From Pseudomonas crudilactis (GTDB lineage Bacteria > Pseudomonadota > Gammaproteobacteria > Pseudomonadales > Pseudomonadaceae): a DNA stretch of 64,000 nt. The position numbers were made by a program, and so were the translations under genes. This document shows, in pieces, positions 1 through 13,683 of the stretch. The stretch spans positions 124,001 through 188,000 of the forward strand of contig NZ_WXVV01000011.1 in assembly GCF_013433315.1 (NCBI RefSeq). The letters run 5' to 3'. How positions within the stretch are numbered: the first letter of the stretch is position 1; the number at the start of each line of letters is the position of its first letter. The notes under the pieces are model-generated. The model did not search any database, was not told where the DNA came from, and saw only the letters and a program-made list of their open reading frames with translations.

Positions 1-359
1 TACAGCCGCAACCCGGCGGCGTCGGTTTCGCCTCGACGCACTTGCCGTTGTCCGACGCCATGCAGCGACATATCCAACACGGTCAGTGGAAAAATCTGAA
101 GGTCGGCATCCGTCCGGAGTTTATTCATGTCTGGGACGAGCCGTTTGATGACGCGATGCAGGCCAGGGTCGTACACGTCGAAGACCTCGGCACCTACAAG
201 ATCATGACCCTCGACCTCGACGGCGCGCCGTTGAAAGTGCGTTTGGCCGAAGATAAACCGGTTCCCCAAGGCACGGCGTACATCAGTTTCCCGGCGCAGT
301 GGCTGATGGTCTATGCCGATGAGTTTCTGCTCGAAGCCGACGACGAGGTGCAGCCATGA
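1..359 (+). CDS. glpT: ABC transporter ATP-binding protein, glycerol-type importer (3' end only)
   Basis: This is the C-terminal end of a sugar/polyol importer ATPase; the start lies outside the window and the reading frame enters at base 3. The visible part holds no Walker or signature motif. It matches the C-terminal regulatory (OB/TOBE-like) domain of MalK/UgpC-type ATPases, including the typical phrase VGIRPEFIHV. The stop overlaps the start of the next permease gene as ATGA, so the two are translationally coupled. The cluster (ATPase, two permeases, DUF2160 protein, long binding protein) is the order known for the Rhizobium GlpSTPQV glycerol importer, in which two ATPases precede the permeases; this would be the second one. 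The substrate is inferred from context only. Confidence 0.8.
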   Translation, partial: QPQPGGVGFASTHLPLSDAMQRHIQHGQWKNLKVGIRPEFIHVWDEPFDDAMQARVVHVEDLGTYKIMTLDLDGAPLKVRLAEDKPVPQGTAYISFPAQWLMVYADEFLLEADDEVQP

Positions 360-1222
360 ACAAGGTGCAGAACAACAAGGCCTGGTGGCTGGTGTTGCCA
401 GTGTTCCTGCTGGTGGCGTTCAGTGCGGTGATCCCGATGATGACCGTGGTTAACTATTCGGTGCAGGACATCTTCGACCAGTCCAGCCGCTACTTCGTCG
501 GTGCTGACTGGTACAAGCAAGTGCTGCTCGACCCGCGTCTGCACGACTCGTTGCTGCGCCAGTTCATCTATTCGGCCTGTGTGTTGCTGATCGAGATTCC
601 GCTGGGCATCGCCGTCGCCTTGACCATGCCGACCAAGGGTCGCTGGTCATCGGTAGTGCTGATCATTCTGGCGATTCCGTTGCTGATTCCGTGGAACGTG
701 GTCGGCACCATCTGGCAGATCTTCGGCCGCGCCGACATTGGTTTGCTCGGTTCCAGCCTTAACGCCATGGGCATCAGCTACAACTACGCGGCCAACACCA
801 TGGACGCCTGGGTGACGGTGCTGGTGATGGACGTCTGGCACTGGACTTCACTGGTGGCGCTGCTGTGCTTCTCCGGTTTGCGCGCGATTCCCGACGTGTA
901 TTACCAGGCCGCGCGCATTGACCGCGCCTCGGCCTGGGCGGTGTTCCGGCACATTCAGTTGCCCAAGTTGAAGAGCGTGCTGCTGATCGCGGTGATGCTG
1001 CGCTTCATGGACAGTTTCATGATCTACACCGAGCCATTCGTGCTCACCGGCGGCGGGCCGGGTAACGCCACGACCTTCTTGAGTCAGACGTTGACCCAGA
1101 TGGCTGTAGGGCAATTCGACCTCGGTCCGGCAGCGGCGTTTTCGCTGGTGTACTTCCTGATCATCCTGTTGGTGTCCTGGCTGTTTTACACCGCCATGAC
1201 GCACTCCGACGCCAACCGCTGA
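356..1222 (+). CDS. glpP: ABC transporter permease, glycerol-type importer
   Basis: This 288-residue inner-membrane permease belongs to the MalF/UgpA-type (binding-protein-dependent transport, family CUT1) class. It has about six hydrophobic segments, the first at residues 11-32. The EAA loop that docks on the ATPase is visible near residues 180-205 (YYQAARIDRASAWAVFRHI, with the conserved A...D...A..F pattern). The start is fixed by the ATGA overlap with the upstream ATPase. The second permease starts 10 bases after its stop, so both halves of the channel come from one transcript. Glycerol or another polyol is the likely substrate because the neighbours match the GlpPQ set; this is inference. 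Confidence 0.87.
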   Translation: MNKVQNNKAWWLVLPVFLLVAFSAVIPMMTVVNYSVQDIFDQSSRYFVGADWYKQVLLDPRLHDSLLRQFIYSACVLLIEIPLGIAVALTMPTKGRWSSVVLIILAIPLLIPWNVVGTIWQIFGRADIGLLGSSLNAMGISYNYAANTMDAWVTVLVMDVWHWTSLVALLCFSGLRAIPDVYYQAARIDRASAWAVFRHIQLPKLKSVLLIAVMLRFMDSFMIYTEPFVLTGGGPGNATTFLSQTLTQMAVGQFDLGPAAAFSLVYFLIILLVSWLFYTAMTHSDANR

Positions 1223-1231
1223 GGCCCGGCC

Positions 1232-2032
<801 letters not shown>

Positions 2033-2042
2033 GGAGCTGATG

Positions 2043-2315
2043 ATGGAATGGATGAGCTGGACCACGCCTACCGCAGCATTCTTCATCGTCATCGGCCTGA
2101 TTCTGGTCGGCATGACCACTTGGGAACTGCGTTCGCCGAGCATCCTGCGGCGAGGTTTTCTGCCGATTGCCACCACCCGTGGCGATCGCTTGTTTATCGG
2201 TCTTCTCGGCAGCGCCTACCTGCATTTGCTGGTGATCGGCGCCACCGACTGGAGCATCTGGGTGGCGTCCGCGTTGTCCCTGGTGTGGCTGTTGGCTGTG
2301 ATGCGTTGGGGCTAG
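2043..2315 (+). CDS. DUF2160-type small membrane protein of the importer operon
   Basis: This 90-residue integral membrane protein has hydrophobic stretches near residues 9-25, 50-65 and 68-85, with a short polar loop between. The start at 2043 is chosen because AGGAG at 2032-2036 lies six bases upstream; the alternative ATG at 2040 is too close to that site, and longer versions would run into the permease gene. Small proteins of this family sit between the permeases and the binding protein of glycerol-type ABC importers (called GlpU in some rhizobia, from memory). Its role is not established; an accessory subunit or stabiliser of the permease pair is plausible. Confidence 0.8.
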   Translation: MEWMSWTTPTAAFFIVIGLILVGMTTWELRSPSILRRGFLPIATTRGDRLFIGLLGSAYLHLLVIGATDWSIWVASALSLVWLLAVMRWG

Positions 2316-2363
2316 TCGAGTCAATCGGCAACCATGCTCCGAAATCCTAAACAGGAGGTCTCT

Positions 2364-4106
2364 ATGTTCGACAAAAACAATAAGCTGCGACATAGCATTT
2401 CATTGGCAGCCATGCTGGCACTCAGCGGTTTGAGCGCCGCCGCGTGGGCGGATGCCTACGAAGACGCGGCGAAAAAATGGATCGGCAGTGAATTCAAACC
2501 GTCGACCCTGACGGCCGAGCAGCAACTCGAAGAATTGAAGTGGTTCATCAAGGCCGCCGAGCCGTTTCGCGGCATGGACATCAAGGTCGTTTCCGAGACC
2601 CTGACCACCCACGAATACGAGTCGAAAGTGCTCGCCAAGGCCTTCAGCGAAATCACCGGGATCAAGCTCACCCACGACCTGCTGCAGGAAGGCGACGTGG
2701 TGGAAAAAATGCAGACGGTGATGCAGTCCGACAAGAACATCTATGACGGCTGGGTCAACGACTCGGACCTGATCGGTACGCACTTTCGCTACGGCAAGAC
2801 CGAATCGATCACTGACCTGATGGCCAACGAAGGCAAGAACTTCACCTCGCCGACCCTCGACATCAAGGACTTCATCGGCATCTCGTTCACCACCGCGCCG
2901 GACGGCAAGATCTATCAACTGCCCGACCAGCAATTCGCCAACCTGTACTGGTTCCGTGCTGACTGGTTTGAACGCGCCGATCTGAAAGCCAAGTTCAAGG
3001 AAAAGTACGGCTACGAATTGGGCGTGCCGGTGAACTGGTCGGCCTATGAAGACATCGCCAAATTCTTCAGCGAAGACGTCAAGGAAATCGACGGCAAACG
3101 CGTTTACGGGCACATGGACTACGGCAAGAAAGACCCGTCGCTGGGCTGGCGTTTCACCGATGCCTGGTTCTCCATGGCCGGTGGCGGCGACAAAGGTTTG
3201 CCCAACGGTTTGCCGGTGGACGAGTGGGGGATTCGTGTCGAGGATTGCCATCCAGTCGGTTCCAGCGTGACTCGCGGCGGCGACACCAATGGCCCAGCGG
3301 CGGTGTTCGCCACCACCAAGTATGTCGACTGGCTGAAGAAGTACGCGCCACCGGAAGCGGCGGGCATGACCTTCTCCGAGTCCGGTCCGGTGCCGTCGCA
3401 GGGCAACATTGCTCAGCAGATCTTCTGGTACACCGCGTTCACCGCCGACATGACCAAACCGGGCCTGCCGGTGGTCAACGCCGACGGCACGCCGAAATGG
3501 CGCATGGCGCCGTCGCCGCGTGGGCCGTATTGGGAGGAGGGCATGAAGCTCGGGTATCAGGACGTGGGTTCGTGGACGTTCATGAAATCCACGCCTGAAA
3601 AACAGAAGCTGGCGGCGTGGTTGTATGCGCAGTTCGTGACCTCGAAAACCGTGTCGCTGAAGAAAACCATCGTCGGCCTGACGCCGATTCGCGAGTCGGA
3701 CATCAACTCGCAGGCGATGACTGATCTGGCGCCGAAACTCGGTGGCCTGGTCGAGTTCTACCGCAGCCCGGCCCGCGTGCAATGGACCCCGACCGGGACC
3801 AACGTGCCGGACTATCCGCGGCTGGCGCAACTGTGGTGGAGCCACATCGCCGAAGCGGCCAGCGGCGAGAAGACCCCGCAACAGGCGCTCGATGGTTTGG
3901 CCAAGGATCAGGACGCGATCATGACGCGCCTCGAACGCTCCAAGGCCCAAGCTGTTTGTGCGCCGAAGATGAATCCGGAGCGCGACGCGCAATACTGGTT
4001 CGATCAACCGGGCGCACCGAAGCCGAAACTGGCCAACGAGAAGCCGAAGGGCGAGACCGTAAGCTACAACGAACTGCTGAAATCCTGGGCGGATGCCCGC
4101 AAGTAA
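2364..4106 (+). CDS. glpV: Extracellular solute-binding protein, glycerol-type ABC importer
   Basis: This 580-residue periplasmic binding protein belongs to the large family-1 type found in glycerol importers, longer than ordinary sugar-binding proteins (about 420). The start at 2364 follows AGGAGG (2353-2358) with ideal spacing. A clear signal peptide (residues 1-30, positively charged start, hydrophobic core LAAMLALSGLSAAA, cleavage after AWA) shows export. The mature part has the usual two-lobe binding-protein composition rich in Trp and Tyr. It is the last gene of the operon and is followed by a strong terminator. Glycerol is inferred from the gene order; other polyols are possible. Confidence 0.85.
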   Translation: MFDKNNKLRHSISLAAMLALSGLSAAAWADAYEDAAKKWIGSEFKPSTLTAEQQLEELKWFIKAAEPFRGMDIKVVSETLTTHEYESKVLAKAFSEITGIKLTHDLLQEGDVVEKMQTVMQSDKNIYDGWVNDSDLIGTHFRYGKTESITDLMANEGKNFTSPTLDIKDFIGISFTTAPDGKIYQLPDQQFANLYWFRADWFERADLKAKFKEKYGYELGVPVNWSAYEDIAKFFSEDVKEIDGKRVYGHMDYGKKDPSLGWRFTDAWFSMAGGGDKGLPNGLPVDEWGIRVEDCHPVGSSVTRGGDTNGPAAVFATTKYVDWLKKYAPPEAAGMTFSESGPVPSQGNIAQQIFWYTAFTADMTKPGLPVVNADGTPKWRMAPSPRGPYWEEGMKLGYQDVGSWTFMKSTPEKQKLAAWLYAQFVTSKTVSLKKTIVGLTPIRESDINSQAMTDLAPKLGGLVEFYRSPARVQWTPTGTNVPDYPRLAQLWWSHIAEAASGEKTPQQALDGLAKDQDAIMTRLERSKAQAVCAPKMNPERDAQYWFDQPGAPKPKLANEKPKGETVSYNELLKSWADARK

Positions 4107-4127
4107 AAGTTGAACTGTGACAGGCGA

Positions 4128-4151
4128 ACGGCACCGGAAGGTGCCGTTTTT
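4128..4151 (+). terminator. Rho-independent terminator of the importer operon
   Basis: GGCACC and GGTGCC arms enclose a GGAA loop and are followed by a T-rich tract, 21 bases after the stop of the binding-protein gene. Confidence 0.85.
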
Positions 4152-4170
4152 GTTGGTGCCTGATTTACCG

Positions 4171-4264
4171 CTTTCGCGAGCAAGCTCGCTCCCACAGGTT
4201 CTGGCGGTGTCCACATATTTTGTGAATGACTACGGTCCCTGTGGGAGCGAGCTTGCTCGCGAAG
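4171..4264. repeat. REP doublet (REPIN) between importer operon and czcS
   Basis: Two copies of the core GTGGGAGCGAGCTTGCTCGCG lie in opposite orientation (4171-4198 inverted, 4238-4264 direct), the head-to-head arrangement called REPIN in fluorescent pseudomonads. They occupy the space between convergent operons. Confidence 0.85.
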
Positions 4265-4367
4265 GCTGAGTATCAGACAGTGCAGATTTTGCAGGACCCA
4301 CCGCCATCGCGAACAGGCGAAGGCCTACAGGTTTCAGTGGTGTCCACAAACCTGAGTACCCCGCAAA

Positions 4368-5801
4368 TCACTGTGGGAGCTTGCCTGCAAGCGAAGGGGC
4401 CGTTGGTGTCGCCGCAGGAAACCCAAGCCGGAACACGGTCATCGCCCCCGGCAAGCTCTTAACCTCCGCCACACCCTGATGTAGGCTCATGATCGAGCGC
4501 ACGATCGCCAGGCCCAATCCAGTGCTGCCCTGCGAGCGTGAGCGGCTGCTGTCGACGCGGTAGAAGCGGTCAAACAGATACGGCAAATGTTGCGCTTCAA
4601 TTCCGGCGCCGGGGTTGCTGACCAGCAGCGACGCCTGCGCTGCACTCTGCTCGATCAGCAACGTTACGGTTTTCCCGGCAGGGCAGTGGCGCAGCGCATT
4701 TGACAACAGATTGGAAATCGCCCGTTGAATCATCAGCCGATCCCCCAGAACCGATGCGCTGCCGAGCACATTCAAATGAATTTGCTTGTCCTGCGCCGAC
4801 AGCGAAAACATCTCCGCCACCTTCGCCACTTCAACCTCCAGCGCCACCGCTTCAAACGGCGCCAGCGCCGATGGATGACTGACCTGTGCCAGAAACAGCA
4901 TGTCCGAGACAATCCGCGCCACGCGCTCCAGTTCCTCGGTACACGACACCAGCACGTCCTTGTATTCCTCTGTCGTGCGCTCGCGGGACAAGGTCACCTG
5001 CGCCTTGCCCATCAGGTTGTTGATCGGCGTGCGCAGCTCATGCGCCAAGTCGTCGGAGAATTGCGACAACTGCTGCACCCCGGCATCGAGTCGATGCAGC
5101 ATGAAGTTGATGCCTTGCGCCAGTTCGCTCAGTTCCTGAGGCATGTTCACCACCGACAATCGATGTTCCAGGTCCTGGGTCGAGACCATCGCCGCCACCT
5201 TGCGAAACTCACGCAGCGGCGCCAAACCACGCTGCACCGCGCCCCAAGCGGTCAGGCCGATAAACACCAGCAACAACGGCAAGGCAATCAGCGTCGAGCG
5301 CAGATACGCGCTGAGGAGGGCCTGATCGTGGGCGTTGTCCATCGACAGCAGCACCGGCACGCGATTGCCGTCCTTGAGACGAATCAGCTTCGAAGCGGTG
5401 AGGAACTTTGCGCTTTCAGCATCCAGGCTGTCGGAGTAAGTCAATTGATCTGTGGTCGCCCGCACCGCTTTCAATTCAACCCGTGGATCAGTCAAACCGC
5501 TACCGGATTTGAGCAGCGGCGAGCGCAAATTCAAACGGTCATAAATCGTCAAAGTGAGGTTGTCATGGCCCATGACCTGATCGAGCAAAATGTGCGGCTT
5601 GCCGCTGATCTCATTGGCATCGACGTACAGCGACAAGCTGTGTTCGACCTGCGCCATCTTCTTCTCGAGACTGTCGCGCGACAGCGCATTGAGCTCATGG
5701 GTCAACGCGAAATAGGCAAGGATCGCCAGAAACACCACCAGCAGCGCACCGAGAATACTCACCGTCAAACCGAGGCGCATCGACAGGCTGGCCGGCTTCA
5801 T
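4368..5801 (-). CDS. czcS: Heavy-metal sensor histidine kinase (CzcS/CusS type)
   Basis: This 477-residue inner-membrane sensor kinase is probably the metal sensor for the neighbouring czcCBA pump. It has two membrane helices (residues 11-33 and 168-188) flanking a periplasmic domain of about 130 residues, a HAMP linker, the phospho-acceptor box [13 protein letters not shown] with His254, and a C-terminal ATPase domain with an N box ([11 protein letters not shown]) and a late G box (GLGLAIV). Length and motifs fit the heavy-metal sensor kinase family. The start at 5801 overlaps the stop of the response regulator as ATGA. A much longer reading frame upstream overlaps the regulator gene and is rejected. 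The C-terminal residues SLAGKLPQ are encoded by a REP element, so the natural end may once have been different. Confidence 0.88.
   Translation of the reverse strand: MKPASLSMRLGLTVSILGALLVVFLAILAYFALTHELNALSRDSLEKKMAQVEHSLSLYVDANEISGKPHILLDQVMGHDNLTLTIYDRLNLRSPLLKSGSGLTDPRVELKAVRATTDQLTYSDSLDAESAKFLTASKLIRLKDGNRVPVLLSMDNAHDQALLSAYLRSTLIALPLLLVFIGLTAWGAVQRGLAPLREFRKVAAMVSTQDLEHRLSVVNMPQELSELAQGINFMLHRLDAGVQQLSQFSDDLAHELRTPINNLMGKAQVTLSRERTTEEYKDVLVSCTEELERVARIVSDMLFLAQVSHPSALAPFEAVALEVEVAKVAEMFSLSAQDKQIHLNVLGSASVLGDRLMIQRAISNLLSNALRHCPAGKTVTLLIEQSAAQASLLVSNPGAGIEAQHLPYLFDRFYRVDSSRSRSQGSTGLGLAIVRSIMSLHQGVAEVKSLPGAMTVFRLGFPAATPTAPSLAGKLPQ
4371..4397. repeat. Single divergent REP copy inside the 3' end of czcS
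   Basis: This is a degenerate REP palindrome (TGTGGGAGCTTGCCTGCAAG) that overlaps the last codons of the sensor kinase gene. The stop codon of the kinase lies at its outer edge, so the element encodes about the last eight residues of the protein. Confidence 0.75.
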
Positions 5802-6472
5802 TCCCGCGCCTCCAGCACATAGCCGACACCGCGCAGGGTGTGGATCAGTTTGCTGTCGAACGGGTCGTCGATCTTCGCCCGCAAGCGGCGGATCGACACT
5901 TCGACCACGTTGGTGTCGCAGTCGAAATTCATGTCCCACACCAACGAGATGATTTGTGTGCGCGTCAGCACTTCGCCGGACTGGCGCATCAGCAGATGCA
6001 GCAGAGCGAATTCCTTGGTGGTCAGGTCGATCCGCTGTTGCCCGCGAAACGCGCGATGGCGGCCCGGATCGAGCTCCAGATCGGCCACTTTCAAAACTTG
6101 CGGCACCGGGATGTTTTCGCTGCGACGCATCAACGTACGCACCCGCGCCAGCAGTTCGGGAAACTCGAACGGCTTGACCAGATAATCGTCGGCGCCCAGA
6201 TCTAGGCCACGAATCTTGTCGGCCAGGCGCCCGCGCGCGGTGAGCATCATCACCCGTGTGGCGTGGGTGCGACGCAGTTGTTCCAGCACGCCCCAACCGT
6301 CGAGTTCCGGCAGGTTCACGTCGAGAATAATCAGGTCATAGGCTTGCTGTTGCGCCAGATGCAGGCCATCGGCACCGGTGGCGGCGTGGTCAACGACATA
6401 ACCACTTTCGGTCAAACCCTGATGCAAGTATTCGGCAGCTTTAAGCTCGTCCTCGACGACAAGGATTCGCAT
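5798..6472 (-). CDS. czcR: Heavy-metal response regulator, OmpR/PhoB family (CzcR/CopR type)
   Basis: This 224-residue two-component regulator has a receiver domain (residues 1-115, with VVEDE at 5-9 and phospho-acceptor Asp51 in [13 protein letters not shown]) and an OmpR-type winged-helix DNA-binding domain (about 125-222, ending [10 protein letters not shown]). The partner kinase gene follows with an ATGA overlap. The czcCBA operon is divergent, 0.55 kb away, which makes it the obvious target. A 27-bp motif shared by the czcC promoter region and the small-protein gene downstream of czcA is the best candidate binding site. Sequence alone does not separate CzcR from CopR/CusR members of this family. 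Confidence 0.88.
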   Translation of the reverse strand: MRILVVEDELKAAEYLHQGLTESGYVVDHAATGADGLHLAQQQAYDLIILDVNLPELDGWGVLEQLRRTHATRVMMLTARGRLADKIRGLDLGADDYLVKPFEFPELLARVRTLMRRSENIPVPQVLKVADLELDPGRHRAFRGQQRIDLTTKEFALLHLLMRQSGEVLTRTQIISLVWDMNFDCDTNVVEVSIRRLRAKIDDPFDSKLIHTLRGVGYVLEARE

Positions 6473-6515
6473 GATCTATCACCACTTTTAATTAATGGGT
6501 ATCTAATTTAAAACG

Positions 6516-6717
<202 letters not shown>

Positions 6718-6939
6718 AGTCCGGACGATAAAGGTTGTAGTGGCTATAGGGTCAACCGCCAAGCGCTTTAAAACGGTGCTCTGCGACAGTCGGTCGCATC
6801 ACAAGCAACAAAATCCCCATGAGTTTGATTCCAGCAAGTGCAATTCAGCAGATAACTACCGTATTTTTGTTTCGATGTATTTCGATAAAACCATTTGCAC
6901 TTCGCATCCTAGAACAAAACAACTTCCCCAAACCGTGGA

Positions 6940-6966
6940 TAACGGATTTGTAATGTTCCAGTCACC
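6940..6966 (+). promoter_or_regulatory. Candidate metal-regulator box upstream of czcC
   Basis: The 27-bp stretch starts TAACGGATTTGTAATG and ends CACC. It matches the stretch at 12818-12844, in front of the first small periplasmic protein gene, at 22 of 27 positions. The internal TGTAAT resembles half-sites of copper/zinc response-regulator boxes. It ends 65 bp before the chosen czcC start. Confidence 0.55.
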
Positions 6967-7031
6967 TTGTCGATAAGTTCAAAACCCTACCGTGGCGGCA
7001 TCCGAGATACTTGAATAAAGGAAGTCTTCCA

Positions 7032-8279
7032 TTGCCCGGTTTAATAGAACTGACGGCGCGATCACGCCTGAAAAAAACCGCCAGCGGCATCCTGTTGCTG
7101 GCCTGTACCAGCCTTGCAAACGCAGCGCCCCTGACGCTGGATCAAGCCCTGCAAAGTGCCTTCGCCGGCAACCCGGAGCTGGCCGCTGCGCAGTGGGAAA
7201 TCGGCATCGCCCAAGGTGATCGTCAGCAGGCTGGCCTGATCCCTAATCCCGAGATTTCCTGGGAAGCCGAAGACACTCGCCGCAATTCGCGCACAACCAC
7301 GGTGATGCTCAGTCAGCCGATCGAACTGGGCGGCAAACGCGGCGCACGCATCGACGTCGCCAGCCGCGCGCAGGACGCTGCCGGCATCGAACTGGAGCGC
7401 AAGCGCAATGCCTTGCGTGCCGATGTGATTCAGGCATTCAACAGCGCGCAAACCGCGCAGCAACGTTTGCAGTTGTCGCGGCAGTCGCTGCAACTGGCCG
7501 AGCACGGTGTGCGCGTGGCGCAGGGGCGCATCGAGGCGGGTAAATCGTCGCCAGTCGAAGGCACGCGAGCGCAAGTGCAACTCTCGGAAGTGCGCCTTGA
7601 GCTGAGCCGGGCAGAGCGTGATCAGGCCACCGCGTACCAACAATTGGCGCAAGTCATGGGCGCGCCGTTGCCGACATCGACCAAGGTGCAGGCACCCACG
7701 CAAAGCATGCCGGCCGTTCCGCCACCGACAAGATTGCTCGAGCGTCTGAACGAGACCGCCGAACTGCGTCTGGCCACGTTGCAGATCGATCAGCGCGAAG
7801 CGTCATTGGGCCTGGAAAAGTCCCAGCGCATCCCCGATCTCACCGTGAGCATCGGCAGCCAGTACAGCGAAACCGAGCGCGAGCGGGTCAACGTGGTCGG
7901 GCTGTCGATGCCGATTCCGCTGTTCAATCGCAATCAAGGCAACGTGCTCGCCGCAGCGCGCCGAACCGATCAGGCGCGGGATCTGCGCAACGCCACCGAG
8001 CTGCGACTGCGCACGGAAATCCAGACCAACCTTGAGCAATGGCAGACCGCCAACGGCGAAGTCACAGCGTTCAACCAGACCATCCTGCCCGCTGCGCAAA
8101 GTGCGGTCGACAGTGCAACGCGCGGTTTCGAAATGGGCAAGTTCGGCTTCCTCGATGTGCTCGATGCGCAACGCACCTTGATCAGCGCTCGTAGCCAGTA
8201 CATCCAGGCCGTCAGCGAAGCCACCGACGCCCGCGTACGCATCGAACGGATCTTCGGCGACCTCAGCGTCAGCCGTTGA
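7032..8279 (+). CDS. czcC: CzcC-type outer-membrane channel of metal RND efflux pump
   Basis: This protein of about 415 residues is a TolC-family outer-membrane factor that forms the exit duct of the tripartite efflux pump. It has an N-terminal signal-like segment (hydrophobic GILLLACTSLANA, cleavage near ANA-AP), then the two OEP repeats with long coiled helices (for example RIEAGKSSPVEGTRAQVQLS and its counterpart GFEMGKFGFLDVLDAQRTL). The TTG at 7032 is chosen because AAAGGAAG (7017-7024) lies seven bases upstream; an in-frame TTG at 7011 is possible and adds seven residues. It is the first gene of czcCBA, with czcB beginning 50 bases after its stop. Confidence 0.88.
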   Translation: MPGLIELTARSRLKKTASGILLLACTSLANAAPLTLDQALQSAFAGNPELAAAQWEIGIAQGDRQQAGLIPNPEISWEAEDTRRNSRTTTVMLSQPIELGGKRGARIDVASRAQDAAGIELERKRNALRADVIQAFNSAQTAQQRLQLSRQSLQLAEHGVRVAQGRIEAGKSSPVEGTRAQVQLSEVRLELSRAERDQATAYQQLAQVMGAPLPTSTKVQAPTQSMPAVPPPTRLLERLNETAELRLATLQIDQREASLGLEKSQRIPDLTVSIGSQYSETERERVNVVGLSMPIPLFNRNQGNVLAAARRTDQARDLRNATELRLRTEIQTNLEQWQTANGEVTAFNQTILPAAQSAVDSATRGFEMGKFGFLDVLDAQRTLISARSQYIQAVSEATDARVRIERIFGDLSVSR

Positions 8280-8328
8280 ATTTCACTTTTCAGACAACTG
8301 CGCGATGGCTCGGCGCAGAGGAGTTTCC

Positions 8329-12680
<4,352 letters not shown>

Positions 12681-12689
12681 TTAATCCCC

Positions 12690-12780
12690 CTGTGGGAGCG
12701 AGCTTGCTCGCGAAGGCGTTGTGTCATTCGACTAATCAGTCGACTGATACGGCCTCTTCGCGAGCAAGCTCGCTCCCACA
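12690..12780. repeat. REP doublet (REPIN) after czcA
   Basis: Direct copy at 12690-12717 and inverted copy at 12754-12780 of the GTGGGAGCGAGCTTGCTCGCG palindrome. It is located 10 bases after the czcA stop. Confidence 0.88.
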
Positions 12781-12817
12781 GTAGTTTTGCGGCCATCCAG
12801 ACGATTGGGCAGGCACA

Positions 12818-12844
12818 TAACGGATATGTAATTTCCCCGCCACC
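12818..12844 (+). promoter_or_regulatory. Candidate metal-regulator box upstream of the PtrA-like gene
   Basis: This stretch begins TAACGGATATGTAATTTCC and ends CACC, and is identical at 22 of 27 positions to the stretch before czcC. It ends 60 bp before the ATG at 12905, almost the same distance as at czcC. Confidence 0.55.
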
Positions 12845-12904
12845 GTCACGAAAGGTGCGCCTTGTTACTTTGATCCCGTCAGTTACTTAAACGAGGAATC
12901 AAAG

Positions 12905-13108
12905 ATGAAACTTACCCGACTCAGTGCTTTCGCCGCCGCTCTGGCGATCTCTTCCGTGGCCCTGGCCGAAGGCGGCGGTGACCGCACATTCGAGCGGATG
13001 ATGACCAGCAACGACCGCTCCATGGAGTTGTTCGTCGCCAAGGAAAAAGCCGCCGGCAACCCGGTTGTCGTCACTGACAAGAAAGACGAGAAGACCCGCG
13101 AACTGTAA
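12905..13108 (+). CDS. Small exported protein, PtrA N-terminal-domain-like
   Basis: This 67-residue protein has a signal peptide (residues 1-20, MKLTRLSAFAAALAISSVALA) and a short mature part that opens EGGGDRTFERM and is otherwise charged and probably disordered. It is preceded by GAGGAATCAAAG at good spacing. In Pseudomonas, proteins of this type (PtrA and relatives) are periplasmic and induced by copper through CopRS; this gene follows a metal efflux operon and carries the same upstream box. A metal-tolerance role is an inference. It has its own terminator. Confidence 0.72.
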   Translation: MKLTRLSAFAAALAISSVALAEGGGDRTFERMMTSNDRSMELFVAKEKAAGNPVVVTDKKDEKTREL

Positions 13109-13125
13109 GTCTTCTGCACCTGAAC

Positions 13126-13161
13126 AAGCCCGTTATCGCGCATCGATGCCGGGCTTTTTTT
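13126..13161 (+). terminator. Rho-independent terminator after PtrA-like gene
   Basis: AAGCCCG and CGGGCTT arms with a 17-base loop, followed by TTTTT, begin 18 bases after the stop codon. Confidence 0.78.
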
Positions 13162-13186
13162 ACGCCCGGATGTGAAGGAAAGCGAT

Positions 13187-13519
13187 ATGAAAGTACTCAA
13201 GTTGATTGCATTCACTGCAGTCATGGCGATGTCTGTGAATGTGCTGGCCGAAGGCGGTGGTGACCGTACTTTTGAGCGCGCGCTGAGCGCCAATGCAAAA
13301 GCCATGGAACAGTACGCCGCCAACCAGGGCAAAGCGCCGCCGGTGATGAAGGATTACGAATACGGAATGAAGCTGGACGTGGTCAAAGTGGTGAGCGTGG
13401 TGAAGCCGCAGCCTGCGTGCAAAGTGGTGCCCACCGCGATGACTTATGAGGACTCCAAGGGACAGCTCAACACCATCAAGTACAACGTGATGGGCGTGTG
13501 TCGAAACGGCGGGAGCTGA
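13187..13519 (+). CDS. Small exported protein, paralogue of the preceding gene (DUF2790-like)
   Basis: This 110-residue protein has a signal peptide (MKVLKLIAFTAVMAMSVNVLA) followed by EGGGDRTFER, the same block as the gene before, so the N-terminal halves are paralogous. The C-terminal half (about residues 55-110) is extra and contains two Cys (PACK and GVCR) that could form a disulfide; this part resembles DUF2790-type Pseudomonas proteins (e.g. the YEYGMKLDVVKVV segment). The ATG at 13187 follows GAAGGAAAGCG; a longer version from 13172 has no ribosome site. The upstream terminator means it may be expressed by read-through or by a weak promoter. Confidence 0.72.
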   Translation: MKVLKLIAFTAVMAMSVNVLAEGGGDRTFERALSANAKAMEQYAANQGKAPPVMKDYEYGMKLDVVKVVSVVKPQPACKVVPTAMTYEDSKGQLNTIKYNVMGVCRNGGS

Positions 13520-13545
13520 ATCCTTCACGGCGAAACGCGGTCCCG

Positions 13546-13631
13546 TGTAGGAGCTGCCGAAGGCTGCGATCTTTTGACTTTGATTTTTAAAGATCAAGAT
13601 CAAAAGATCGCAGCCTTCGGCAGCTCCTACA
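13546..13631. repeat. 32-bp perfect inverted repeat (second REP family)
   Basis: The arms 13546-13577 and 13600-13631 are exact reverse complements around a 22-base AT-rich loop; the core reads GTAGGAGCTGCCGAAGGC. It looks like a REPIN of the GGAGCTGCCGAAGGC palindrome common in fluorescent pseudomonads (from memory), and could also act as a bidirectional transcription stop. Confidence 0.8.
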
Positions 13632-13683
13632 GGGTCGAATCGCAATATCACGCTGCGTATTTCAATTCGTGATGTTTAAAGGT

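Noticed and set aside
2400..4214. 604-codon frame antisense to the binding-protein gene
   Set aside because: The opposite strand encodes a complete signal-peptide-bearing binding protein with a good ribosome site and terminator. The antisense translation shows no domain.
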